This document shows positions 29,301 to 42,180 of a DNA stretch of 64,000 nt, in pieces. The translations under genes and the position numbers were made by a program. Within the stretch, counting starts at the first letter, position 1. Each line of letters starts with the position of its first letter. This DNA is from Ephydatia muelleri (taxonomy: Eukaryota > Porifera > Demospongiae > Spongillida > Spongillidae): the NCBI GenBank assembly GCA_013339895.1, contig JABACO010000020.1:1011325-1075324 (forward strand), written 5' to 3'. The notes beneath the pieces are model-generated. The model was not told the origin of the DNA and searched no databases. It was given only the letters and a program-made list of their open reading frames with translations.

Positions 29301-32300
29301 TTTACTGAACTTATTTGCAAAGAATTCCAAATCACCGATGGAAAGTAAGTGCCTTGCAGCCACTGATGACTATGTTGACATTCAAGTCACCTTTACTGAG
29401 TCAGCAGCGGTGGATTCAGTAAATGTGCAAGGTCCATCCTCCTCCTTAGTATCCAGGTTTCAAGGGGAAAACCAGCTCAACTGGTAGGGGTGGCTGCAGG
29501 GGAAGTTCCTCGAAGTGTGTATCTTCGTCAAGCAGGGCTTGGTGGAACACTTGATTGAAGATATATTGCATATCAGCAGAATGAGTACAATGAAGTCCTC
29601 GCCATTTAATTGGATGATTATTATCCTTGTCATAAACTAAAAACACACAATACAAAGCTTGATCCACTTCCAGTTCCCCAAGTAGTCACACATGGATGGT
29701 GTCAGTTACTTTGTTTCCCAAAAACTAATTAAAAAAAAAACTACACCAAAAACGTTTAATCAACTCTCCAGTCATTGCACTGATATATTGTACACAATTC
29801 TTTTTACAGCTAAACAAATAAATGCAAGTGTGCTTTATCATTATCCCTTCAATGTCATATACCTAACACAATAAAACACATGAGCATTAAATCACACCAG
29901 ACAATAAATACCACCCTTAGTCCAATATGTATGTCTCACCATTATTCATATCATCCATCATCTTCTTTACCAGTGGTGTGTATTTCCTGCGTTTGTTGAG
30001 CGATTTTAAAAAGATAAAAAACCTGGTATGATCAATTTGAATTATTCTTTTAACTGCACGTAAAAGTAGATCAGCTTTTTCTTTATTAGTTTGTTTTACA
30101 ACCTGAATTTCGTCCAAATCTGACAGGCGATATCACTCCCTTGCTGAAAAGATCAGTAGTGATGTCACCTGGTGATAGTCCTTCTGACAGATCGTTGTAA
30201 TACTTTTTGAATACCACATCAACTATTTCCTTAGAGAAACCTGTAAACAGGTGTTATTATCTTTGGTATTTGAAGCGCCCACATGTGTTGTACAATTACA
30301 GTATCGTAAATCATAATTATGATCCTACGTATCTCACAACAGAACAAGCATATCCATCCCATAAACACACACATTGCATCAGAGGACCCTTCAGCATTAC
30401 CGAGCCATGCTCAATTATTAGAATTGTTGATTAAGAGTGAATGGAAATACACTGAATAATAAATTAGCAGCAAAGTTATACCTTTCTCTACAACAATGTC
30501 ATCACCACCTTGCTCCATATCTTGCTGTGATGTTCCTTGGTCAAATCTATCTATAGCCAACAATAGAAACAAAATCTTACAATAATTGTTTGAATTAATT
30601 GTTCTATTTCTGAGTGTCAGAAACAAAAGAGTAATGTCTTCATGCAAAGATGGCTGTGCTGGTAGCAGTGAGAAGCAGGGAGGGGGGGGGGGGAACATTC
30701 ATTTTGCCTACGTATTGGATGCATAAGTTGAAAATAGATATACTCGCAAGACACATGTGCGTATAAGACAAGGTTTAAATTAAGCATTTTTACAAAATAC
30801 TCACATGTATGAAGTAACACTGCAGATGCAGCTGAAGTGTTTGCAAACAGTAAAAGGCACATCAGATACTCTGTTACCTCCTACACTGCAGTTTATGCAG
30901 AATTCCGAAATTTATATTTTAAGGACATATCTAGTGTGGTTAATCAATGTGCGATGTCGATGTACATGTAAATCTGGTCCCTAGTGAGTGTGGATTTGGA
31001 AGCAATATAACTCCTTCAACAGAAACTGATGTCATTTACCCAGTGTGGAGAGCTAGACACATGTAAAGCTAGGTGCATCACCTCAAACACTTTAAGTTAT
31101 GCGTACATGTAAGTCTGTGCATACCTGCTTGTGACACTGTGTTGGCAGTAATGTTAATGTTGTTGACTTGATATTGTATGGGTTGTTGACTTGCATTTTT
31201 TCCATTAGAATCTTCATTAGCTATCCTGTGTGATTGCTTCTTCTTATTCTTTGATCCATTATCAGTAGCCACTCTATCACTATGTCGCACATCTGGTTCA
31301 CACAGGTGTCTGACTCACTGGATTCTTCTGAGGTACTAGTGCCTGTTGAAATTACTTTATAGAACTACAGATGATAGCTTTCTATTGGTAATGAATCTGG
31401 TGTCAACTAAGACTCATTTAAAATACCAATACATTAAAGTAACGGAGAGCGAAGAGTAGAAACGCAGGGCTATATCGCCATGGTAACACAGTATACACAG
31501 CATGCAGAAATCATCATTCACAAATGTGAAAGAAACTTATTTTCAACTCCTCGCAAACATCACCACGTATACCGCCATTTGTTTTTTACCTGTAGAATGT
31601 GTGCAGCTAGGTGTATGTGCATCATTCATGATGCCAGGATGTTTTCCGGGTGGGGCCTGACATCGTTCTTCAGACCTGTCTATCACTGTTAAGCTGTCAC
31701 TGGATTCTCCATTCTCAATACTGCCAGTCATGTCCTCTGTCTTGCCTGCTACACCATAGGATTCAGGCAACAAGTTAGTAATTGCACAGATATGCATTTG
31801 TACATCGGGTTATAAACAATTGTACACGCAATGTTATTCAAGCATCATGCTGTATGATAATTGGTAATTCATACCATACTTTTAAATTTCTATTCATACA
31901 GTGCATGTGTAAAGTCAATTGTGGACAGAATTGGATGTTGAAGAGTAGCTGTACTATGCAATACGAATGACACATGCTACATTGGTAACGGAGATTAGCA
32001 CCAAGCTACAACTGCTTGTGTCAGGGAATGTATAACACAATTGGGAGGGATGTCAGTAAAAATTATTACTACATTTAATTTGATCCCCAGCATGTGACCC
32101 ACTATCCTGAAATGATGCAGTAAATAGACCAAGCCATGCCTTGAGCTCAATGTTTGCATGTAAAAGCATTCCCTTCCGCATCAAATATTTTGTTGTCTTG
32201 CTTTAAGTCGAGAACAATGTGCCAAAAGTACATGACATCTCCCTTTGAGCATGCAAGACCACTGATAGCTTCAATGATGAAATTATGAACAGTACCAAGA

Positions 32301-35300
32301 CGCCAGTGGCATTGAAATAATAGCAGTAGAAGTGGTAAAAGAAACTTCAATGGTGGCTGCTCCCAGAAGCACGTGCACCATCATTCATGAACTCTCATCG
32401 CCAGCTACACCCTAGCTGAGTGATCAGGATCACTATGCCTCATCACCCAAATTGGTTTCAACTAATGGATGGAACCTATCATTACAGCTCTAGCTATGGC
32501 TGGCAAGGCCTTTGTGATGTGGAAATTTTGAAGGAAAAAAAACAACATTTGTTTCGGTAAAGGACTCCTGGGTGTATTTCCCAACAGGGAAATCAGCTAA
32601 CATTGCGACTTAAGCACTCCTTTGTGAAGGGGATGCAGCCAAAGGAATCTCAGTACCACATGGAATAGCACCCATCCTGGTTGTGAGAAAACAAAAATGT
32701 ACTCCACACTGGATACCACCAATTTTGATGATTTTGACTAAAGCACACTCCTTTCAATTAAAGACCAACAAAAATATTGAATGTCTCGATGGACAAGCTG
32801 CTGCTCGTCCATTATCTACAAATGTGTAAAATTCAATTATGAGAGCCAATTGAGTACAACTTCAACAACAAAAACCGCCTTACAAGGATATTCTGATGTA
32901 AAACACCCATGGAATATTTGTTCAGGTGTTTCTGCATGTATGCTAGGGAGGTCTTAGGCCTGTTGCCAACAGGTTCTCCACCAATTGCATAGCAAAACTG
33001 TCAGACCAATTGCCATCAGTGTGTTTATGTGTAGCTGTACAATCACCGACAAAATATCCTCAGTGTTTGTGAATAAATTATATGCATTATAACAAATCTA
33101 CATGTACGTGTGGGCTATTATAATCATGTGAAAACATACTTGAAAGGGAAAGAAATTCAGTGGTGTCAACTGTTTTCCATCTCCCTATGCAATTTTTTCC
33201 TCCAAAAATATATATGTCTACATACATGTAAGCACAGACACACAAGCAGAATCGCTAATAAATTTCTATGAGCATTTTTAACTGTTCAATGCTATTTGAG
33301 TTAGTAACATGCTCATTATAAAGCAGTGCTGTATACTGATTGTCTTGGCAGCAACATTGTTCCAGTAATGATTTTGTCATTATTAACTTTTGCCCTTCAA
33401 TATCTCTCTTTCCACATTACATTCACATCATTCAGTCACCATATAACTAAATAATGTTAAAACTTCCCACAGAGAGCAGTACATGTTCCATTGTGATGAA
33501 AACATAGTGACTAACTCCAGGTGCTTTTTACAACTGTACTATCCAGCACCAACCTGGATACCTACAGCATATATGAAATTAATGAAATAAATTTGTTGCA
33601 TCATAGATATTGGTTGGAGTGTTAATCTGTTTGCCTGCTTGTTTCCTAGTGCCTTCTACCCCAACTCACTGGGCTTCCTGGGAGAAGGGGGTTTGAGCTT
33701 TATACTAGTCATGGGCACAGCTGGCACTTCACAGTTGGCAATCCATACCAATTTACTATGAACACTTAACTAGTTATCCAACATCACCTCAAGCCAGCCA
33801 TGTACAAGCAAAGTATTGTATATAGCCTGTGTTAGGCGTTGGCCTTTGACACTTAAGAACAGTCTCACTTCACATCAACACAGCTAGTGCATTTTTCTTT
33901 TCAATATTACTAAATGTTTCATTAGACACTACACCACTGGCAATGCTTGTGTCAAGGAATGTTTGCATAAATCTAGTAAATTTTTGCATGCACAATTATA
34001 CACTAATAAATTCATGCCAGGCAACTCTTAAATGGTTGCAAAAATGTTAAAGGTAAGTTCTAGTCTCAGTGAGACAAATATAATTGCAGCAAAATTAAGG
34101 CCATCATAAAATGTAGACTAAGTGCACTACATCAATGTTCCATACCATGAAATAAAGGATATGAACTTAAATAACATGAATGAGTGGCATAGTTAATGCA
34201 TCAATTTAGACAAGGTGTACACATACATGTACCTGCTGATAAAATTGAGGAAGAACTTTCTCTGGGTTGATAATGGTTGTCACATAAATCTGTTTCATTT
34301 AGACATCAATTTAGGCATCAATTTAGACAAGGTGTACACATACATGTACCTGCTAATAAAATTGAGGAAGAACTTTCTTTGGGTTGATAATGGTTGTCAT
34401 GTATATCTGTTTCATTTGAACCTTCGGTAGGCACCACATTCGTTTGCTTCTTTCTCACTGATCCATTGTCAGCAGACTTTTTACTGCCATTAAGAACAGT
34501 TTGCATATTAGAATCTGATTTGCTGTGCTCTCCTGGTATTGCAGTACCTGTTGAAATAAATACATGTGAACATCGGCTTTCAAATGAAATCCCATTGTTG
34601 TGCACACACTGTACAGTGTAGGTCAGTAAAAGAGATGAAGAAATCTTAATCAGGATTCAAAAGCATGTTAAGGACCACCCTATGTGTTTGGATTAATTGT
34701 CTCCATAGCCATTGTCTTGGAGGAGCAATCAGACATGACATTTAATTCATAGATGATGATGTGCATTCACCATGTACCCTTCAAAACTGTGGAGCTCTGA
34801 GTTCCAGTCTTTTCTTCAAGTTGTTTTTGGAGTGGATGCTGCAATAATGCAACAGTATCACCTTCTTCTGATCTGCTCTCCATGGTAACATTATCACCTT
34901 GCCCACCACTCTTAGCAATAGAACCATTCTTGCCTGAAAATGCATACAGAATACATACATTCAAATAATCACACACCTACGCAACATCCAGCATTGATCT
35001 TGCTTTTTATTCCAAATCATTTTCAGCCTAATCACTGCAGGCTATCTTATCAATTATTGCTGCACCTTTTTTCTGATTCTCTTCATGTGTTGATTGAGGC
35101 AATGTTCTAACACTACACTTCTCAGTCCCAGCTCTTGGAACAATGTCATTAGGTTCAGCAACCACCATTACATAAAGATACTAACACAGATTTCTGATCA
35201 ATATATAAAAAGAACATGAATTCAAAATGACGTGAATGAGTGACATAGTTGATGTTATCAGTAGATAAGGTACCTGCTGATAACAATGAGGTTTCCTTGG

Positions 35301-38300
35301 GTTGATAATGGTTGTCAGGTAAATCTGTTTCATTTGAACCTTCAGTGGGCACCACATTTGTTTGCTTCTTTTTCACTGATCCATTGTCAGCAGACTTTTT
35401 ACTGCCATTAAGAACAGTTTGCATACTGGAGTCTGATTTGCTGCACTCTCCTGGTATAGTAGCACCTGTTGAAATATATGTGTTAGAGCTCTTTCAATTG
35501 TTACAACAAATTACTTCCTCTGCTCTTGTAACGTGTCTACTTACAATTACCATAGGAACAGTAATTGTCTCAATGCATTATGAGTGCTTTAAAATAAAAA
35601 CCCTCACCAAAAAAACGATCTATTGTACAGCAGAGGCACAAATGACATACCCTGAGGTAACATGTACATGCATGTAAATCACATTGTTGTTCACTAAGGT
35701 CAAAAAACATGTGAAAGAGATGAAAAAAAAATACATGTGAATCTTCACTTAATCTGGTTCAAAAACAGTATGTCAAGGACCACCCCATGTGTTTGAATTA
35801 ATTGTCTCCGTAGCCATTGTCTTGGAGGAGCATTTAATCTTACATGACATGTGATTCATCGATGATGATGTGCATTCACCATGTAACCTCTGTGGACAAG
35901 CTGTTTTTGGAGTGGATGCTGCAATGATGCAACAGTATCACCTTCTGATCTGCTCTCCATGGTTACATTATCCCCTTGTCTATCACTCTTAGGTAATAGA
36001 ACTATTTTAATGCATACATTCAAGTAATCACACACCTACACAACATCCTGCATTGATCTTGCATTTATTTATCACTGCAGACTATCTTATTATAAGCAAG
36101 TACAATTATTGCTGCACCTTTCTTCTGATTTTCTCCATGTGTTGATTGAGGCAATGTTCCAATACTACACTTTTCAGTCCCAGCTCTTGGAGCAATGTCA
36201 TTAGGTTCAACAACCACAGGTTGGTCTCCTAGATTACATAATAACATTAACACAGATCTCTGATCAATAGTTCCAGAAGTATAGGACAACTCCATCCCTA
36301 ACACCATCCCTTTCATGTCCAGTTGCACTCCTTCACAACACTACATGCATATTGGGTCTACACTAATCATGATTGTAAATTGGCAACTCTAAAGCTACTT
36401 TATTGGTAGCTAAATCAACAAAACAAATCTATGTGATGATCATACTGCTAGATAGCCGGTTATTTACAAATTATGAACATGAAAGCAGACATCAAGGAAT
36501 TACTGCTGCACTTGGTCAAATGATACAGAGATTTAGCTATTACAAAAAAGCTATTAACTTCCTTTGTAATGGATTGTCTGTATACATAGCCACGATTTTC
36601 GTAAATTTACTATTAGACACCAATTTTGCAATCCATTTCCACATGTACCATATAATCCATTATGTCAAATTGTTGAAGTAATGCTATATTGTCCCAAGAA
36701 CAACATGTAGCTGATACCTATGGCAACTATAACACTGAAGTCTTCGTATTGATTTGCATTCCATATTATCTCATGTGTGTCCCATCTCATGCCCATAAGG
36801 AATAAACAAATAATGTTATAAACTTCCCAGTGATGAAAATAAAGTGTCCATGTGCTACCCAGCACCAGGGTCACCTTTGCACATTGTTGCAAGAATAATT
36901 TTCTGCAGCACATAACAGAGGAAGAAAGGAGAGCAGCAGTGCTCTTGTTTAAACTGATAGCCAACTGGTCCACATTAGTATGTGTATGCATGTACTGATT
37001 ACTGTATATGTACATGAAGAGCCAGCGGTGCCCATATGGTGCCACAGTGTTGTCGTGCCATTGAGTATGGCAAGGCTGAAGAGCTCATCCCCCTTCCCCC
37101 TCCCCTCCCCAACCGCAACCTCAATAGAAACCTAGTACGTTGGATTGGGTAGTTCTAAGACACTGGGAAACAAAGACAAACAGAATTTTTCATGAATGGC
37201 AACAATTAACATGGGAAACACCAGCCACTTTCTATGATGCAACAAATGTCATTAATCTTGCCATAGAGCAATTTACTATGAACACATTAACTTTCCAACA
37301 CCACTCAACCAGCCATGCACAAGCAAGATATAGAACCTGTGCTGGGGGACTAGGCCTTTGACACTTAACAGCAAGTCAACACAACTAATGTGTGTCGCTC
37401 TTTTCAAAATTATAATGTTTCAGAAATTCGGACATTGCATGGCTGGAAAGCTTGTATCAAGGAATGTTTACATAAAAGAAGGCTTCAATGCAGTAAATTT
37501 TTGCATGCACAAAACACTAATAAATACATGTCAGGCAAGTCTACGCCTCTTGAGTAGAACATAATGGGAATTTGTAGACTATGGTAAGACAAATATCACT
37601 GCAACAATTTTGGGGCCATCATCAGGTGCACTGCTTCAATGTGCTATATTGTATATCACATAAGACGTGAATGAATGACATACATGTATTTGAGGTTATC
37701 AATTGAAAAGAGTGTAAACATACCTGCTGATAGCATTGAGGGAGAGCAGATTTCCTTGGGTTGATAATGGTTGTCATGTAAATCTGTTTCATTTAGACCT
37801 TTTGGTAGGCAACACATTTGTTTGTTTCTTTTTCACTGATCCATTGTCAGTACTATTAGGAACAGTTTGCATACTGGAGTCTTATGTGCTGCGCTCTCCT
37901 GGTATAGTAGCACCTGTTGAAATAAATACATGTGTTAGCTCTGTTATAACAAATTACTTCCTTTGCTCTTGTTACGTGTCTATTTACGATTACCATAGGA
38001 ATAGTACATGTCTCAATGGATTGTGAGTGCTTTAAATAAAACCTTAATAGAAATAGAAATATCTACTGTACAGCAAAGGCACAATTATCAACAAAAGGCA
38101 CACTATAAAGTAACAAACTGATACATCGTTGTACACAGAGGTCAGCAATTAAAATATTGTCAAAGAAATGATGAAATACATGTAAAACTTTACTTGAATT
38201 GGAAAAAAAAAAAAACAGTATGTCAAGGACCACCCCATGTATTTGGATCAATTGTCTCCGTAGCCATTGTCTTGGAGGAGCATTTAATCAGACATGATAT

Positions 38301-40393
38301 GTAATTCATTGATGATGATGTACGTTCACCATGTACCCTTCAAAACTGTGGAGCTCTGAGTTCCAGTCTTTACATCAAGCTGTTTTTGGAGCAAATGCTG
38401 CAATGATGCAACAGTATCACTTTCTTCTGATCTGCTCTCCATGGTTACATTATTCCCTTGCCCACCACTCTTGGTAATAGAACCTTCCTTGACTGACAAA
38501 CCTGGAAGATGTATACAGAATATACGTCATCACACCTACACAACATCCAGCATTGATCTTGCTTTTTATTCCAAATCATTTCCAGCCTAATCACTGCAGG
38601 CTATCTTATCAATTATTGCTGCACCTTTTTTCTGATTCTCTTCATGTGTTGATTGAGGCAATGTTCCCATACTACACTTTCTCAGTCCCAGCTCTTGGAG
38701 CAATGTCATTAGGTTCAACAACCACAGGTTGGTCTCCTAGATTACATAATAACATTAACACAGATCTCTGATCAATAGTTCCAGAGGTATACAATAACAT
38801 GCTTGCTTCATGACAACTCCATCCCTAACTCCATCCCTTTCATGTCTAGTTGTACTCCGTCACAACAATACATGGTCTACACTAATCATGATTGTAAATT
38901 GGCAACCCTAAAGCTACTTTATTGGTAGCTAAATCAACCAAACAAATGTATGTGATGATCATAATATTCTATGCTGCTATACACAAGTAGCCGGTTTTAC
39001 ACGAATTATGAACATGAATAACAGATCTAGACATCAAAATTAATTAGTATTTCTGCTGCACTTGGTCAAACAATACGGGGAATCTAGCTATTACAGAAAA
39101 GGAAGCTATTAACTTCCTTTAATAGCCAATGTTACTATTAGACACCAATTTGAAATAATAAACACATGTATTCAACTGTACCCTGCTAAATACAACAAGG
39201 CATGGTAATTACACTCCTAAATCTACATGTAAATGTATACAGCTTTGTTCAATAATGATATGTCCAAATCTTTCAAGTACAGTATGCTATATTGTCCCAA
39301 GAGAAACATGTAGCTGATACCTATGGCAACTACGGCAAACAAATAATGTTATTACCTTCCGGGTGATGAAAACACAGTGACTAACTCTAGGTGCTATCCA
39401 GCAACAGGGTTACATTTGCATGTTGTTGCAGGTATAATTTTTTAACAGCATATAACAGGGAAAGAAAGGAGAGCAGCAGTGCTCGTTTTTAAACCTACAG
39501 TGAACATGTACATACTGTGTGCATACCTTAACCAGTTAATATTTGTGTATGCATTTTTGCTAGGACACAGCTCAAACCTACACTATAATCTCTCACTCTC
39601 AACAAAGCCTGCACAGTTGTTAAATATATAAGTTAAAAGGTAGTGATGAGATGTTTAAAACCCCATCACACTGATGACTAGACTTCATCAACCAAACAAA
39701 ATTTAGTCTGTTATTTAGACTCATACCTGAATGAGTAATCCATGAGGTCAACTGTTCAGACAACCGGACTTCACCAACACTGGCACTCCTCAACACACCA
39801 ATCAATGTCCTCCAGCTGTATGGAGGTGACCCACATCTCCTCCACGCATCAAATACCTTACCAAATGCTCTGTGGTGTCCCTCCAAGTCTTGGTGCTGTG
39901 GACGTATCACTTGAAGCTCTGCTAGTGTGAGGTCAAGTTGAAGACCAACAATTTCATATTTATGTGGAATCGCAGCTGCTACTTTGTCCATGAGGCGTGG
40001 CAATGATGGTTCACTGTCCATGGACACAAGAACTGTATGAGGTGGAACAGATAGTGGTCATTAATGAAGCCTGAGCATACATAACTAAAGTTATTTCACA
40101 CCGTGTCTATCAACTTTTTTGGTTGAGCTGAATATTAGTCACATTGTTTTCATTTGTGATACAAAATACATCGGATCCGGGGCTGACCGACTTCAAGGTA
40201 AATGTTGCTCCAGAGTTTGTTTTGAAGCATTACGATAAAACGGTCAAATAGACCAGCTTTTACTTTAGTCTCGTGAATGTAAGAGAACATGTCAACTAGA
40301 GTCACTAGTTCTATTGTGTGCTCAAGCTGAAATGTGATGCAGTTGCGATACAAACACAATGGCTTGTCCCCATCCATGCACACCTTCCAAGGT
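26379..40393 (-). CDS. Large modular gene with DEATH and CARD-like exons (partial model)
   Basis: A set of minus-strand exons with consensus splice sites, nearly all phase 1-1 and of length divisible by three. Supported exons in transcript order: 40170-40393, 39727-40032 (DEATH), 38337-38501, 36118-36228, 35274-35465, 34778-34933, 34350-34547, 31590-31748, 30482-30550, 29940-30240 (CARD-like), 27886-28278, 26507-26602, 26379-26441. Most linker exons are rich in Ser, Thr, Asn, Lys and Glu and look disordered. The shared phase means exons can be added or skipped without changing frame. Death-fold domains act as adaptors in apoptosis and immune signalling. Both gene ends are unknown, and the exons could belong to more than one gene. 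Several tandem copies are decayed (described separately). Confidence 0.55.
27886..28278 (-). CDS. Ser/Thr/Pro-repeat exon
   Basis: A 393-bp exon (131 codons, phase 1-1) between TTCCCTGAG and GTCAGT. It is mostly a 42-bp tandem repeat encoding 14 residues, TPGPSGSSTTTTSS, about eight times, and ends IPPNEVEND. It is mucin-like and probably an extended or glycosylated linker. The reverse strand gives a Val/Glu-rich frame, but the splice sites and phase fit the minus strand. Confidence 0.55.
29446..29667 (-). CDS. Unassigned ORF, possible exon
   Basis: An open frame ending KPGY-stop with codon use that looks coding (YCVFLVYDKDNNHPIKWRG). It lies between exons of the death-fold gene on the same strand. 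It was not recognised, and a clear acceptor was not defined. Confidence 0.3.
   Translation of the reverse strand: MDQALYCVFLVYDKDNNHPIKWRGLHCTHSADMQYIFNQVFHQALLDEDTHFEELPLQPPLPVELVFPLKPGY
29940..30240 (-). CDS. CARD-like death-fold exon (one extra base)
   Basis: Exon between TTTACAG and GTGAGA. It encodes a helical, charged domain: IVDVVFKKYYNDLS, DITTDLFSKGVIS, then DLDEIQVVKQTNKEKADLL, FFIFLKSLN and YTPLVKKMM, the pattern of a CARD or related death-fold. The exon is 301 bp, and its flanking phases require a length divisible by three. One extra base near TCGCCTGTC (about 30,125) shifts the frame between helices. Either the allele is broken or this is a sequence error. Assignment to CARD rather than DED is tentative. 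Confidence 0.5.
31125..31342 (-). pseudogene. Diverged, frame-shifted copy of linker exon A
   Basis: Splice-like ends are kept (AACAG before, GTATGC after), and part of the sequence (VATDNGSKNKKKQSHR) resembles exon A (SADNGSVKKKQTN). The length of 218 bp is not divisible by three and the frame is broken. Confidence 0.5.
31590..31748 (-). CDS. Linker exon of the death-fold gene
   Basis: 159 bp, 53 codons, phase 1-1, between GTGTAG and GTAAAA. It encodes AGKTEDMTGSIENGESSDS and ends HTPSCTHST. Polar and low in hydrophobics; no domain was recognised. Confidence 0.5.
31760..34200. other. Intron-like sequence of the death-fold gene
   Basis: No coding exon was recognised. The part from about 33,300 matches intron sequence repeated at 36,800 and 39,340 (AACTTCCC...GTGATGAAAAC...), so it is the intron of another copy of the A-B-C unit. 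Confidence 0.55.
34215..34430. repeat. Direct duplication of the 3' end of exon A
   Basis: About 110 bp around the exon A donor (TACATGTACCTGCT followed by AAATTGAGGAAGAACTTTCT) occurs twice in tandem, at about 34,215-34,320 and 34,325-34,430. The second copy is the real end of exon 34350-34547. Confidence 0.85.
34350..40032 (-). repeat. Tandem A-B-C exon-intron units
   Basis: Three linker exons recur as a set with their introns. A copies: 34350-34547 (intact, 66 codons), 35274-35465 (intact, 64 codons) and 37724-37913 (in-frame stop). B copies: 34778-34933 (intact), about 35,889-36,000 (decayed) and 38337-38501 (intact). C copies: 35,066-35,155 (acceptor side lost), 36118-36228 (intact, 37 codons) and 38625-38736 (one extra base, frame lost). 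A further C remnant lies near 42,240-42,370. Exon A encodes SADNGSVKKKQTNVVPTEGS, B encodes GGQGDNVTMESRSEEGDT, and C encodes VVVEPNDIAPRAGTEK. Units are about 1.0-2.4 kb. Confidence 0.8.
39727..40032 (-). CDS. DEATH-domain exon
   Basis: A 306-bp exon, 102 codons, phase 1-1, between ATACAG and GTATGAGT. It encodes a DEATH domain: LMDKVAAAIPHKYEIVGLQL, LTLAELQVIRPQHQ, AFGKVFDAWRRCG, SPPYSWRTLIGVLRS and GEVRLSEQLTSWI. The SPPYSW and WRTLIGVLRS segments are typical of invertebrate DEATH domains, which mediate homotypic assembly of signalling complexes. The frame is intact. Confidence 0.82.
40170..40393 (-). CDS. Exon upstream of the DEATH exon
   Basis: Encodes NQSPWKVCMDGDKPLCLY, FQLEHTIELVTLVDMFSYIH and KLWSNIYLEVGQPRIR, ending in phase 1 at a GTATTT donor that joins the DEATH exon in frame. 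It looks like a folded domain but was not recognised. The 5' limit (acceptor CTCCTAG) is less certain. Confidence 0.5.
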
Positions 40394-40399
40394 GATTGG

Positions 40400-42180
40400 T
40401 TGCTAGGAGATATAAAAGATGGGCCACAAGACAGCAGAACAGACCACTAGGAATAATCTCTCACTGAGCTATTATGAGCTATTCCTAAGTCATTAACTAC
40501 ACCAGCAATATGCTGTACTGAGGAATCATTCCCAATTATTATACCGTGAGCAGCATACTTTTAGAAAATTAATCAGATACTTCAATCTGCATAGTACAAG
40601 AGCCCAGACAGTATCTTTGTGGCAAATGAACATGCAAGCTCTGTGAATCATTCATTTCATATACCCAGGTTATCATTATACATAATGTTGCACTTATAAA
40701 GTTGCTTCAGCATCCTGACAGGTTTGATGAGTCCCTGCCATACGTATACAGCAGCAACACAGGTATTGTGAATCAGGTTAAAAACCAGCTGACCTTCTGT
40801 GCAAAGGCTATGGGAACAGTGAGCAACTGTGCTACCACGCACTCGTGGGCAGTGTCTGACAAGAGGCCAAGCAAATGCATCCAAAGGCCCTGTCACTTTT
40901 CTCTTCAATGATACAGGAAAGATAAAGGTATGAAGCTCCTTATTACTAGGTGGTGGTGGTGGTGATGGAGGGCAATGGTGATACATATATGATTATGAAT
41001 GACAGTATAAATGAGGGTAATGGTATAAGCAAGCTGAGAGCATTGAGTGCATTGAGAAGCACAACGAAGGTAATGATGGCAAGCAAAATGAAAGTTGTAG
41101 TGATCAAGATGAGATCAAGGAGGGTGGAAATAAGAGGTGATAGCCTTTAGGGAAGATGAAGATGGTAAAGTAACTGATCAGCAAAACTGAAAATAGTTAT
41201 AGCACACTGGATGAAACTGAAGCGGTTCTCCATTTCATCAACTGCATTGTACAAGGAGAGTTGATGAATACTGTGTTCTCTTGCTGGAGGCAACCTTTCA
41301 TGCCTTAAGCAGCAGTTTCCTCAAGTATGATAGTGCAAAAGAAAAACCCAAACTGCTACTGCCACATACAGATTGGAAATGATGTGTGCAATACACACCA
41401 GCAGATGCATATGCACACCTATTTGATACAAGGAGAGGGAGGAAGAAATATGTGACATCGATGGGGAAATTACAGCTGTAATCAGCACAACAGTTCTATT
41501 GATAAAAATGCCCCCTTACTGCTGGGCAGCTGCCTCTTCTGTCTTAAGTAGGCATCTCAGATTTCTATGCAGCTCAGAATGTGACAGCCACAATTACAGC
41601 AGTCGAAGGTGCCATCCATGTCTGTATCCATTCCATCATGCCAACATCAAATGAGATTGAACAGAAAAGCATTAACTTTATAGGAGTCACTGTACTCCTG
41701 AGCAGTCACAACATCAGTAATCATGCATTAGTTGTAAGAAGGGGGTAGAAGTAGCATATTGGAAATCAAAACAAGGATGAGAAGGCATTGGTTTTGATAT
41801 GAGGTATTTACCCATTGTGTCAAGTGCTTGTATCACGTTAAATCTCCACAACTCTTCAAGAAGCATGTGTGGGGACTATAGAATTTCGAAACGCTCCCAA
41901 CATTACCATGCAGCATGCTGGCCAGTTTTAAGCAAGCATGGGAAACAAGAGAGTCAGATGAAAAGGAAAAACGAAATAGTCCAATATTTAGCACACATCC
42001 AAGGTAGGTTTCAGCTGATATATGACTCTTGTTTCCCTAATTTTTACACCACTTCCTTCATTCTTATATCCTATCAACTTTACTCAGAAAGAATGTTTTT
42101 ATTACCTGTACACTAATAAATGCATGCCAGGCTCTGAGTAATGAACACTGCAAAAATATATGTAATATCAGGCAGCACCT
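40400..42180. other. No confident gene
   Basis: Mixed sequence with a few short open frames, including one on the minus strand at 40,657-40,986 containing a Pro run. None has a recognisable domain or clear splice context. The 5' end of the death-fold gene may lie here. Confidence 0.5.

Noticed and set aside
29029-29487. Plus-strand ORF of 152 codons
   Set aside because: Some coding look (KEGKDPKKVHHLLNLF), but it lies inside the minus-strand gene, has no recognised domain and overlaps a better minus-strand frame.
40657-40986. Minus-strand ORF of 109 codons upstream of the DEATH exons
   Set aside because: No recognisable domain, a homopurine/proline start and no clear splice sites; kept only as possible 5' region.
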